A stretch of 23,461 nucleotides of DNA from Candidatus Dormiibacterota bacterium (GTDB lineage Bacteria > Chloroflexota > Dormibacteria > UBA8260 > Bog-877), in contig PKXR01000191.1 in the NCBI GenBank assembly GCA_003133485.1, positions 6,112 to 29,572 of the forward strand. The letters run 5' to 3'. A model generated the notes under the pieces. That model saw only the letters and a list, made by a program, of their open reading frames with translations. It did not search any database and was not told the origin of the DNA. Positions within the stretch are counted from its first letter, which is position 1. Every line of letters begins with the position of its first letter. Made by a program: the position numbers and the translations under genes. This document shows positions 15,752 to 22,817 of the stretch, piece by piece.

Positions 15752-15812
15752 CGGTTCCAGACTCAGGGGTGACGGTCAAAGACCATCTTTTGACCGGTTC
15801 CTGGCTCATGGC
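15752..15812. repeat. imperfect direct repeats flanking a hairpin
   Basis: CGGTTCCAGACTCAGGGG (15752-15769) and CGGTTCCTGGCTCATGGC (15795-15812) match at 14 of 18 positions and bracket the hairpin at 15773-15796. No open frame crosses 15681-15818. The origin is unclear. Confidence 0.4.
15773..15796. terminator. perfect 8-bp hairpin between convergent genes
   Basis: CGGTCAAA (15773-15780) and TTTGACCG (15789-15796) form a perfect 8-pair stem with an 8-base loop. It sits between the ends of convergent genes, so it could act as a bidirectional terminator. The stem's own TTT/AAA run gives some T-richness on both strands. Confidence 0.5.
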
Positions 15813-15818
15813 GCATCG

Positions 15819-16445
15819 TTAGGGAAGCTGCACCTCGGAGCCATCTTCGAGGCGGAGCGTGAACGACCGAACGCCGGGGGCTCCACCCACCGCGCGCACT
15901 CCGGGCACCTCCCCTCCCAGATGCTGCCGCAGGGCGTCTTCCGGCCCACCGACCTCTACCTCCGAGATTTCTCGCGGCGAAGTCCGGTGTTGACCCACCG
16001 CTGATGAGGGGTGCTGGCGGGAGTCCGCCCAGGAGATGAAGAAGGGGAGCCGGGTGGCTCCGAAGGCCTGCTCCAAACCAACCGTGGTCCAGCGGATCTC
16101 GGACCCGTCTGCTTGTGTCCGCGATCCAGGCTCCGCGGCTTGGCCGACCCGGGCCGCCAACGAAGGTAGGTCGCTCGAGGCGAGGCAGAGTCCGATGGGG
16201 ACCAGCCGATCGCGGTCGGCGGCGGCCAGCACTGCCCGGCCGAGGAGGGCGGTGCGGGCCAGCTCCGCGTTCTCTACGGCCACTAGCTCCAGGTACTGGC
16301 CGCCAATCGGCACGATCAGGTTGGCCGTTCCCCAGCGCAGGTGGCTACCGCCGGGTGTGCAGCTCAGGCCGTAGCCCCGCCAGAGCTGCTGCTCACCTTG
16401 GCGGAGATCGGAGGTGGCAAGCAGGACGTGGTCAATCGTCGTCAC
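15819..16445 (-). CDS. VOC/glyoxalase-like domain protein
   Basis: This 208-residue protein starts MTTIDHVLLATSDL and continues with YGLSCTPGGSHLRWGTANLIVPIGGQYLELVAVEN. This pattern (I-D-H-x-x-x-x-x-x-D-L, then G-x-x-H-x-x-G-T-x-N, then Y-L-E-L) is that of the Glyoxalase_3-like VOC group, whose members often bind a divalent metal. Candidate ligands are H6, the histidine of GGSHLRWG and the glutamate of YLELVAV. The C-terminal half (to RSFTLRLEDGSEVQLP) forms a second, weaker beta-alpha unit. No substrate can be assigned. It starts only 2 bases after the stop of the Rieske-fusion gene, so the two are probably co-expressed. Confidence 0.72.
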   Translation of the reverse strand: MTTIDHVLLATSDLRQGEQQLWRGYGLSCTPGGSHLRWGTANLIVPIGGQYLELVAVENAELARTALLGRAVLAAADRDRLVPIGLCLASSDLPSLAARVGQAAEPGSRTQADGSEIRWTTVGLEQAFGATRLPFFISWADSRQHPSSAVGQHRTSPREISEVEVGGPEDALRQHLGGEVPGVRAVGGAPGVRSFTLRLEDGSEVQLP

Positions 16446-16447
16446 GG

Positions 16448-17317
16448 CTAGGCCCGGCGAATCTCGACCTGGCCTTCTTTGGTGCGGGTCTCGTAAACCG
16501 GGACGGCGACGGTAGCCGGACCGTGGGTCACGTGCCCGGTGCGCAGTTCGAACTGTGACCCGTGCCAGGGGCAGTGAAGTTGCCCGTCCCCGAGCGGGAG
16601 CTCGTCGAGGGGACCGCCGGCGTGCGAACAGATCGCGCTAGCGGCACAGATCTCACCGTCCAGGCGGGTCAGAAGGACCTGATTCTTGCCCACCTGCTTG
16701 CGGATGAATGAGCCGTCGACCACCTCGTTCTCCTCGGCTACCGCGGACCACTTCTTGGGGCCGCTGGTGAAGGCGTTTCGGTTCACTTGCATCCCCATCC
16801 GGAAGACCATGTCGCCGCCGAGGAAGGCGCCGGTCGCCGCCGCTCCCAGGCCGACCAGGGACAGAGCGATCGCCGGACCGCGGGCCCCCTTGAGTCGGAG
16901 GACCAGGGAGGCGGAGCACAGGGCCAGCGCACTGGTGTTGATCAGAGCATGAGCGGTACCCACGTCGCGACTGTGGCCGACTTGGTCCTGCCAGTCGGCG
17001 AACCCAGTCGCTGCGGCTCCGACCGCCCCGACGCAGCCCAGTGCCACTAGGGCATCCGCCCCCCTGGCCATCCCGTTTCCACTTCCTCCATCGGCCAGGT
17101 CCAACAGGCTGGCTCCCAGCCAGGCTCCGATCGGCACATCTGTGATCGGGGGATGGATCGGGTGGCCCATCCAGGTTCCGTTCAGGAAGTCCTTGGCCGG
17201 CCCAGCGCTCGGACCGCCAATGGTCCCCAGCTTCGACAACCAGCCATGGAGCAGGTCGCCCAGGGGACCGAGGAAGGAGAGCTCTTGGATGATCCGATCG
17301 ATGTAGTCGGCAATCAT
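16448..17317 (-). CDS. DUF2231 membrane domain fused to a Rieske [2Fe-2S] domain
   Basis: This 289-residue protein is probably an inner-membrane electron-transfer component. The N-terminal 180 residues hold a DUF2231-type membrane region: GHPIHPPITDVPIGAWLGASLLDL, then three further hydrophobic segments with ATGFADW and AHALINTSAL. The C-terminal 100 residues form a Rieske domain with both cluster motifs intact: C-S-H (C230, H232) and C-P-W-H (C249, H252). It ends in KEGQVEIRRA. The high-potential Rieske loop is of the ferredoxin type seen in nitrite-reductase small subunits and dioxygenase ferredoxins, so the redox partner is not evident. It heads a two-gene minus-strand operon with the VOC protein. 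Confidence 0.88.
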   Translation of the reverse strand: MIADYIDRIIQELSFLGPLGDLLHGWLSKLGTIGGPSAGPAKDFLNGTWMGHPIHPPITDVPIGAWLGASLLDLADGGSGNGMARGADALVALGCVGAVGAAATGFADWQDQVGHSRDVGTAHALINTSALALCSASLVLRLKGARGPAIALSLVGLGAAATGAFLGGDMVFRMGMQVNRNAFTSGPKKWSAVAEENEVVDGSFIRKQVGKNQVLLTRLDGEICAASAICSHAGGPLDELPLGDGQLHCPWHGSQFELRTGHVTHGPATVAVPVYETRTKEGQVEIRRA

Positions 17318-17382
17318 GGTCAGGACCTCATGCAGGCAGCCAGAGATCGAACAAGCACACCGCTGTCCGTGAGAATGGGCCG

Positions 17383-18078
17383 GTGTTAGTTCCCATCCTA
17401 GAGGGGGATCCCGACTACGCGGACGTGGCCGCGCACATCGTCTCCCAAACAGCTGGGCTGGAGGCGCGGGTGGTCGGCAGCCTGGATCAGCTTGAGCAGC
17501 TGATTCGGCGTGAGCAGCCGGCGGCGATGGTGGCCGATCGGGCCCTGCTCCAGGGGGCGCGGGGGGTGGAGGCGGTGCGAAGCATCTCCACCGCGCCTCT
17601 CGTGGTGCTGACGGCCGATCCCCAAGAGACGGTACCGCTGATGGAGGCGGGGGCGGACTACGTACTGGCCAAGCCCTATCCGCCCGCCATGCTGCGGGCC
17701 GTCATGCACGCGATTTGGCGCCGGCGCCAGGTCGAGCGTCGCTCCTCAGGGAGGGTTTTGGAGATCGGGCCGCTGGTGGTGGAACCGGCCCGGCGCAGTG
17801 CCCGTATCGAGGGCCGTCGCCACTTCCTCAGTCCGCGAGAGGCGGATCTGCTCGAGTATCTGGCGCTCAACTCCGGAGTGGTGCTGAGCCGCCGCCAGAT
17901 CATCGACGGAGCCTGGGGCGGCGATCCCAACGCGACTCCGGCGGCCGTGACCATGTGCGTCCACCGGCTCCGGCTCAAATTGGAGGCCGACCCAGGTCGG
18001 CCACGGTTACTCCGGACCAAGCGCGGCGACGGATATGTTCTGGACGCACCGTTGCTCGCCGCTAGCGAGCCCGCTTGA
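17383..18078 (+). CDS. OmpR-family response regulator, orphan
   Basis: This 231-residue regulator has an N-terminal receiver domain (about 1-115) and a C-terminal OmpR/PhoB-type winged helix (about 125-225, with FLSPREADLLEYLALNSGVVLSRRQI and RTKRGDGYVLDAP). In the receiver, the phospho-acceptor position appears as D52 (AAMVADRALL), T78 (VVLTAD) and K97 (VLAKPY) are kept, but the usual acidic pair near the N-terminus is only EGDPD, so phosphorylation is uncertain. No histidine kinase is nearby. The GTG start lies 65 bases from the divergent Rieske-fusion gene. Its stop overlaps the hpnA-like start (TTGA), so it is co-transcribed with the hopanoid-type genes and may control them. Confidence 0.88.
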   Translation: MLVPILEGDPDYADVAAHIVSQTAGLEARVVGSLDQLEQLIRREQPAAMVADRALLQGARGVEAVRSISTAPLVVLTADPQETVPLMEAGADYVLAKPYPPAMLRAVMHAIWRRRQVERRSSGRVLEIGPLVVEPARRSARIEGRRHFLSPREADLLEYLALNSGVVLSRRQIIDGAWGGDPNATPAAVTMCVHRLRLKLEADPGRPRLLRTKRGDGYVLDAPLLAASEPA

Positions 18079-19088
18079 GCAAGCAACCTCGGAGTTCGGT
18101 GCTGCTGACCGGCGCCAGTGGCTTCGTCGGCGGCGCGGTCATGCGCCAGCTGCTTCGGGCCGGGTACGAGGTGCGCGCCCTGGTCCGCCAGCCCCGCGAA
18201 TTCCATCCGCCCGAGGGTGTTGAGCCCTGCCCGGGCGACGTCACCGACCTCGACTCGGTAGTGGCTGCAGCGCGCGCCTGCGAGTCCGTGATTCACTGCG
18301 CGGCGGACTACCGGCTCTCCCTGCGGCCAGGCGAGGCCAGCGCGATGATCGCGGTCAACGTGGGCGGGACCGCCCACGTGCTTGAGGCGGCGCGTCGGGT
18401 CGGGGCTCGCCGGCTGGTGCACTGCAGCACGGTGGGGACTCTCGCTTTCGAGCGTTCCGGCAGGGTCTGCACTGAGGATGACTCCGCCCGATCACCCGCC
18501 ATCCTGCCGGGTCCGTACAAACGCAGCAAGTGGGCCGCCGAGCGGCTCGTCTGGGAGCGGGCCCACGACGGGCTGGAGGTCGTGGTGGTGCAGCCGAGCA
18601 CCCCCGTCGGCACTGGTGACCGTCGCCCGACCCCGACCGGTCAGACCATTCGAGACTTCCTCATCGGTCGGATTCCAGCCGTCGTCGAGACGGGTCTCAA
18701 CCTGGTGGACCTAGAGGCGGTCGGCCAGGGCCACGTGTTGGCGTTGGAGCGGGGGGTGGCCGGACGGTCGTACATCCTGGGGGACCGCAATCTCACCCTG
18801 CGCCAGCTGCTGACCCAGGTGGCGGAGATCGCCGGGGTGGCTCCTCCTCGGTGGCGGATACCGATGGGACTTGCCTTGGCGAGGGCGGTCGCCAGCGAGG
18901 CCAGGGGAAGGCTCGGAGGTCAGGCGCCCAGCATCTCCGTCACCTCGGTACGGATGGCGGCCCACCCGATGTACGTGGACTCCCACCGGGCCCAGGCGGA
19001 ACTTGGCTGGCAGCCAGGAGATCTCCACCTGGCGCTGCGGCTGGCGGTGCAGGAACTCGGGCCGGCCTGCGGTCGCCGGGCCGCTTAG
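18075..19088 (+). CDS. hpnA: hopanoid-associated sugar epimerase-like NAD-dependent protein (HpnA-like)
   Basis: This extended short-chain dehydrogenase has 337 residues. The NAD motif is GASGFVGGAV near the N-terminus, and the catalytic pair is in YKRSKWAAE (Y-x-x-x-K). HCAADYRLSLRPGE, VQPSTPVGTGDRRPTPTG and GLNLVDLEAVGQGHVLALERG, then YILGDRNLTL, closely follow the HpnA pattern. HpnA is found in hopanoid gene clusters and is thought to act on the sugar or side chain. The TTG start overlaps the response-regulator stop. The next gene, which has an HpnG-like domain, begins 2 bases after its stop. HpnA identity rests on remembered family motifs; another NDP-sugar epimerase is the alternative. 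Confidence 0.85.
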   Translation: MSKQPRSSVLLTGASGFVGGAVMRQLLRAGYEVRALVRQPREFHPPEGVEPCPGDVTDLDSVVAAARACESVIHCAADYRLSLRPGEASAMIAVNVGGTAHVLEAARRVGARRLVHCSTVGTLAFERSGRVCTEDDSARSPAILPGPYKRSKWAAERLVWERAHDGLEVVVVQPSTPVGTGDRRPTPTGQTIRDFLIGRIPAVVETGLNLVDLEAVGQGHVLALERGVAGRSYILGDRNLTLRQLLTQVAEIAGVAPPRWRIPMGLALARAVASEARGRLGGQAPSISVTSVRMAAHPMYVDSHRAQAELGWQPGDLHLALRLAVQELGPACGRRAA

Positions 19089-19090
19089 AC

Positions 19091-20575
19091 GTGGAGGCGC
19101 TACTCTCCCGGTGGTACGCCTTCGGGCCGTGGGCACTGGTGATCCTGGTGATCTGGCGTCAGTACGGCTGGCGCCGCGCGCTGCCGATCGCACTCGGTGG
19201 CTGGCTGATCGCCTTCGCCGCCGAGTGGGGATCGACCGTCGGTCCAGGGGTGCCGTTCGGCGTCTACGCCTACCGCAGCGGGGGCCTCTCCCACGACTGG
19301 CAGCTTCTGGGGGTTCCCCTCTTCGACAGCCTCAGCTTCACCTGGCTGGCCTTCTGCACCTATACCCTGACTGGCCGCCTCGGGGCGCGGGGGGTTCGGC
19401 GGCTCGCTCTGGGCGCGCTAGCCATGGTCGCGATCGACGTGGTGGTCGACCCGGTGGCGCTCCGCGGCGCCCACTGGTGGCTCGGCTCGATCTACACCTA
19501 TCCCGCGCACAGCGGGGTCTGGTACGGCGTATCGGGGCTCAACTACCTGGGTTGGTTGGTGGTTGCGCTGGCGCTGCAGCTCTGGCTGGGCCTCTGGCTG
19601 GGAGGTCTGCGGGGAGGTACTCGAACGGTGATCGCCCTCGCCGCACTTCTGGTGGCCGGGGTGATGGCCCAGAGCTCGGTCCTGGCGATCGTATTGGGCA
19701 TTGCTCCCAGCGCGCTCTTGGCCGCGGTCCTGCTGGCCGGGTTGGGGATCTTGGCGCGGGGGTTGGGCTCCCCCTCCCCCGAACCGGGCCATCCCTTGGT
19801 TCTAGTTGCCTGTGCTCTGAGCTCGGAGGCGAAGGCGGTTCGCCAGGCGCTGGGACCGGGTTGGGTGGGTCGGCCGGCAGCCGAGCACCTCAGGTGGAGT
19901 CGCCGGAGCCAGCCGGCAATCGAGATCTGGGAGACCGGGATGGGTCTGGCCGCGGCCGGAGCAGCGGCGCGCCGGGCTCCGAGTGGCGTCGCGATCCTGG
20001 TGGCCGGCGTGGGGGGCGCCTGCTCCGACGAGTGGCCGCCGGGATCGATCGGGATCGGGAGCCGAGTGCTGTTCGATGGTCACTGGCTGGAGATCGATCC
20101 CAGGGTTCGCCGGCAGCTGATCGCGCTCCAAGCGGGTCGTTCAGCCCAGCTCGGAAGTCGGGAGGTGCCGGTCGAGAGCGAGGCTGAACGAGCTGCGCTC
20201 GCCGCTCAGGGAGTGGACATCGTCGAGATGGAGACCGCGGCGTGGCTTACCCGCCTTTCGCATCCTACCCAGGTTGTGCTGGCGGCCGTCCGCACGGTCA
20301 CCGACACGCCGGCGGCGCCGCTGGGAGTCGCCGCCGACCTGGTGACTCCGGGAGCAGTGGCACCGAGCCCGACCCGGGTGGCGGGGCTGATCCTCTCCAG
20401 CCCGGGCAGCTTGGGGAAGTTGATCAAGGTCGGTCGGAACCAGCGCTTGGCCCTGGCGGCGTTGAGACGGGCCGTCGCGATCGCCGTGCCGGTGCTGGCA
20501 CAGGTGGCGCAGAACCGTGCGGACGGGGCCCCTGGGGAGCTGACCGACGACCGCGCCGCCGTCCCCACCTCGTGA
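19091..20575 (+). CDS. fusion: CruF/DUF422 carotenoid-type membrane domain + HpnG-like nucleosidase
   Basis: This 494-residue protein joins two activities. Residues 1-225 form a seven-helix or so membrane region with the DUF422/CruF pattern (AAEWGSTVGPGVPFGVYAY, then GVPLFDSLSFTWLAF, then DPVALRGAHWW); CruF is a carotenoid 1',2'-hydratase. Residues about 235-494 form a nucleoside-phosphorylase-like domain: VACALSSEAKAV, ILVAGVGGA, catalytic-type VEMETAAW (E379, E381) and RTVTDTP (D405). HpnG, in this superfamily, removes adenine from adenosylhopane. The frame is open across the linker (LGSPSPEPGHP). The GTG start is 2 bases past the hpnA stop; the frame runs further upstream only inside hpnA. 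Both domain assignments are by motif; the fusion looks real but could be a sequencing artefact. Confidence 0.8.
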   Translation: MEALLSRWYAFGPWALVILVIWRQYGWRRALPIALGGWLIAFAAEWGSTVGPGVPFGVYAYRSGGLSHDWQLLGVPLFDSLSFTWLAFCTYTLTGRLGARGVRRLALGALAMVAIDVVVDPVALRGAHWWLGSIYTYPAHSGVWYGVSGLNYLGWLVVALALQLWLGLWLGGLRGGTRTVIALAALLVAGVMAQSSVLAIVLGIAPSALLAAVLLAGLGILARGLGSPSPEPGHPLVLVACALSSEAKAVRQALGPGWVGRPAAEHLRWSRRSQPAIEIWETGMGLAAAGAAARRAPSGVAILVAGVGGACSDEWPPGSIGIGSRVLFDGHWLEIDPRVRRQLIALQAGRSAQLGSREVPVESEAERAALAAQGVDIVEMETAAWLTRLSHPTQVVLAAVRTVTDTPAAPLGVAADLVTPGAVAPSPTRVAGLILSSPGSLGKLIKVGRNQRLALAALRRAVAIAVPVLAQVAQNRADGAPGELTDDRAAVPTS

Positions 20576-20579
20576 AGCC

Positions 20580-20960
20580 GTGGTCGCCAAGTCGCTCCTT
20601 GCGCCGGGGTTCGCCTACCTCATCATGCCGGTCGGGCTGAGCTTCCTCAGCACCTTCCTGGGCAGCAACGCCATCTACCTGCCTGACCTCGGCGCCTATC
20701 TGACCTTTTTCGGTCTCGTCATCGTGATCTTCGGGATCGCCTTCGAGATGCCGGTGGTCCTAAGCCCGCTGGGAGCCTTCGGGATCGTCAGCAGCCGGCA
20801 GCTCCGCAGCTGGCGGCTCAAGGCCTATTTCGCGATCGTCGGAGTGTCACTGGTGATCACTCCCGGAGCGGACCCCTTCACCCCGACCTTCCTCTCGGTA
20901 GCCCTGATCGCGTTCTACGAGCTGAGCGTCTTCATCGTCCGGTACCTGCTTCGCCGCTGA
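20580..20960 (+). CDS. tatC: TatC-like protein lacking the N-terminal half
   Basis: Only 126 residues match TatC, the membrane receptor of twin-arginine export, usually about 250 residues. The retained part begins in the third helix (FAYLIMPVGLSFLSTFLG) and continues through YLTFFGLVIVIFGIAFEMPVVL, the LRSWRLKAYFAIVG loop and helix, VITPGADPFTP and LIAFYELSVF. Helices one and two and the loops that recognise the twin-arginine signal are absent. The frame has a stop at 20541, and the start GTG lies 4 bases after the previous stop, so the missing half is not hidden upstream. It may be a remnant or a specialised mini-protein. Confidence 0.75.
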   Translation: MVAKSLLAPGFAYLIMPVGLSFLSTFLGSNAIYLPDLGAYLTFFGLVIVIFGIAFEMPVVLSPLGAFGIVSSRQLRSWRLKAYFAIVGVSLVITPGADPFTPTFLSVALIAFYELSVFIVRYLLRR

Positions 20961-20989
20961 GCTCCGGCCGGGGAATCTCGGACCTCGAA

Positions 20990-21925
20990 TCAGGGCTGGA
21001 TGGCCAGCTGGGGCTGGACTTGTGTTTGGCCAAGCTCCTCTTGCCTACCTCGGAGATTGAAGTAGAGAAGGAGCGTGCCCAACACGCTTACCGGAGCGAT
21101 AAGCACGTCGATAATGATCGTGAAAACCAGGACGATCAGATGGCCGGCCACGCTTCCCGTTCCTCCGCCAGCCGCTGCTACAAGCCCCGCCACCACTCCC
21201 ACGGCAAAGCCGACTATCCAAGTCAAGATCCCCAGCACCAGCAGTACCCCGAAGACCAACCAGGCATGGCATCGGGTGAGACTCCAGGAGCGCGCGATCG
21301 CCTGCCAGGGACCGACTGGCTCCAGAACTACCGCTGGGACGGCAACGATCACCCGGACGTAGGCCATGACCCCTAGGACCACTGCAGCCAGAGATACCAG
21401 GATCACTAGCAGCACGCCCAAACCCTTCAGGGCCACGATCAAAACGGCACTCAAGATCACGAGCGCTACCACCGCTCCGAAGATAGATGCCACAACGAGA
21501 AGAACCACGCCCAAAAGCGGTAGCCAGCGTCGCCGGGCGGCCCCGAACGCCAGCTCGAACGAAGTCTGCCGACCTAAATAGCGCTCGGCACCCGCGCAGG
21601 TCATCGCGGCTAGCCCCAGGGGGAGGACCACGAACCCGAACACCAATAACACCAGCAGCTCCACGGCGGTGGCGTGCCAGAAGCTGTGGATGAGAATCTG
21701 GACGTGAGCAGAGCTTCCCGGGTGAGTCTTTAAGCGGTTGATCGACTGAGTGAGCGGCTCCGTTCTGCTCTGCACGAACGACGCCAGGATCCGATAGGGA
21801 ATTTGGATCACCGCAGCCACCGTCACTAACAGCCAGAAGTTGCGGCGATAGAGATGGAAGACGGCGTCGATCAACTCGTTCAAGTTCATCGGCCGAGGGG
21901 GCAAAGCGACCATTGGGGAGTCCAT
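20990..21925 (-). CDS. multi-pass membrane protein, GPDPase membrane-domain-like
   Basis: This 311-residue protein has about six long hydrophobic segments. It opens with MNLNELIDAVFHLYRRNFWLL (residues 13-33) and has VPAVVLEPVGPWQAIARSWSLT before the last third, ending with LLYFNLRGRQEEL. These match the membrane region found ahead of some glycerophosphodiester phosphodiesterases and in many standalone actinobacterial proteins of unknown role. No catalytic domain is attached. ATGs at 21925, 21913 and 21889 are possible starts; no clear ribosome site decides. It is divergent from the PadR gene with 109 bases between. Confidence 0.72.
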   Translation of the reverse strand: MDSPMVALPPRPMNLNELIDAVFHLYRRNFWLLVTVAAVIQIPYRILASFVQSRTEPLTQSINRLKTHPGSSAHVQILIHSFWHATAVELLVLLVFGFVVLPLGLAAMTCAGAERYLGRQTSFELAFGAARRRWLPLLGVVLLVVASIFGAVVALVILSAVLIVALKGLGVLLVILVSLAAVVLGVMAYVRVIVAVPAVVLEPVGPWQAIARSWSLTRCHAWLVFGVLLVLGILTWIVGFAVGVVAGLVAAAGGGTGSVAGHLIVLVFTIIIDVLIAPVSVLGTLLLYFNLRGRQEELGQTQVQPQLAIQP

Positions 21926-21974
21926 CGCGGGCAGGCTAAGTCATTCGAACTCCCCGGCATGGGTCTTCACTGGA

Positions 21975-22005
21975 TTGACACACGAGTATTCCGGAGCCAT
22001 ATACT
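21975..22005 (+). promoter_or_regulatory. promoter of the PadR regulator gene
   Basis: A perfect TTGACA at 21975-21980 and TATACT at 22000-22005 are separated by 19 bases; a weaker -10 register (CATATA, 21998-22003) gives 17. The transcription start would be near 22012, with a short leader carrying AGGAG at 22026-22030. This is the clearest promoter in the window. Confidence 0.6.
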
Positions 22006-22020
22006 TGGTGCCGGATATTC
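21983..22020. promoter_or_regulatory. possible PadR operator: imperfect inverted repeat over the -10 box
   Basis: The left arm GAGTATTCCGG (about 21984-21994) and the right arm CCGGATATTC (22011-22020) are imperfect inverted copies flanking the -10 region. Placement over the promoter suits autoregulation by PadR, which commonly binds an inverted repeat in its own promoter. The arms do not match perfectly, so this is tentative. Confidence 0.35.
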
Positions 22021-22034
22021 GTGATAGGAGCTAG

Positions 22035-22649
22035 ATGGCCCGCTACTCGCGTTCCAACCTGCTGGCTCTGGCCGTATTGGTCTGCCTCCTGGAACGGCCG
22101 ATGCACCCCTACGAGATGGCGACTGTGATGCGCCAGCGGGGCAAAGAGGAGAGCATCAAGCTCAACTACGGTTCGCTCTACACCGTGGTGAAGGCGCTTA
22201 CCAAGGCAGGATTGATCGAGGCCCAGGAGACCGAGCGGGAGGGACGCCGGCCAGAGCGCACTATCTACCGCCTCCTGAAGCCAGGCCACGTCGAGTTGAT
22301 CGGTTGGCTCAGCGAGATGGTGGGTACCCCAGCCAAGGAGTACCCGCAGTTTGAAGCCGCTCTCTCCCTGCTGCCAGCGCTGCCACCCGAAGACGCCCAG
22401 ACTCTGCTCGAGGAACGGTGCACGCGGCTAGAGCTGATGCTGATCCATCAGCGCGGGATGCATCAGATGCTGGAGAAGCAAAAGATTCCAGAACTGTTCG
22501 GGCTGGAGTCCGACTTCTCAATAACCCTGCTCGAGGCCGAGTTGGAGTGGGTCCAACGCCTTCGGACCAGGATCGAGTCCGGCGAGCTGGGCGGGATCGA
22601 CGGCTGGCGTCAGTTCCTCGCCGAACAAGGAGAGCGCCTATCGACCTAG
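22035..22649 (+). CDS. PadR-family transcriptional regulator
   Basis: This 204-residue repressor-type regulator has an N-terminal winged helix with the PadR pattern: LALAVLVCLLERPMHPYEMATVM, then KLNYGSLYTVVKALTKAGLIEAQ and RRPERTIYRL. The C-terminal half is a helical region (residues about 95-200) that mediates dimerisation in related proteins. The ATG has AGGAG 4 bases upstream. PadR genes commonly sit beside the transporter they repress; here a DrrA-type ABC ATPase follows 168 bases later. It may therefore sense a drug or phenolic compound and repress the exporter. Confidence 0.9.
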   Translation: MARYSRSNLLALAVLVCLLERPMHPYEMATVMRQRGKEESIKLNYGSLYTVVKALTKAGLIEAQETEREGRRPERTIYRLLKPGHVELIGWLSEMVGTPAKEYPQFEAALSLLPALPPEDAQTLLEERCTRLELMLIHQRGMHQMLEKQKIPELFGLESDFSITLLEAELEWVQRLRTRIESGELGGIDGWRQFLAEQGERLST

Positions 22650-22670
22650 CAGAGCAGAAAGACACCCCGA

Positions 22671-22692
22671 GCCGGGTGCAGATACACCCGGC
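22671..22692 (+). terminator. perfect 8-bp GC-rich hairpin between padR and the ABC gene
   Basis: GCCGGGTG (22671-22678) and CACCCGGC (22685-22692) form a perfect stem with loop CAGATA. It lies 22 bases after the PadR stop. No T-tract follows, so it could be a partial terminator, an RNA-stabilising stem or an operator. The interval to 22801 has nothing else clear. Confidence 0.45.
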
Positions 22693-22801
22693 CCAGGGCT
22701 TTGACCCTCGAGTCGGTCCCGGAGGACCTGATACCCAAGGCGCAATTCAATGGTAGCCAGGTCGGAACCGGGTCGACTCCAACATCCATCACCGGATCTC
22801 G

Positions 22802-22808
22802 CAGGAGG
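22802..22808 (+). promoter_or_regulatory. ribosome binding site of the DrrA-type gene
   Basis: CAGGAGG lies 9 bases before the ATG at 22818 and fixes the start. Confidence 0.6.
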
Positions 22809-22817
22809 CGACAGACC

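Noticed and set aside
18871..20187. A 438-residue plus-strand frame overlapping hpnA and the fusion gene.
   Set aside because: It is arginine- and glycine-rich low-complexity reading of genes with intact motifs in another frame.
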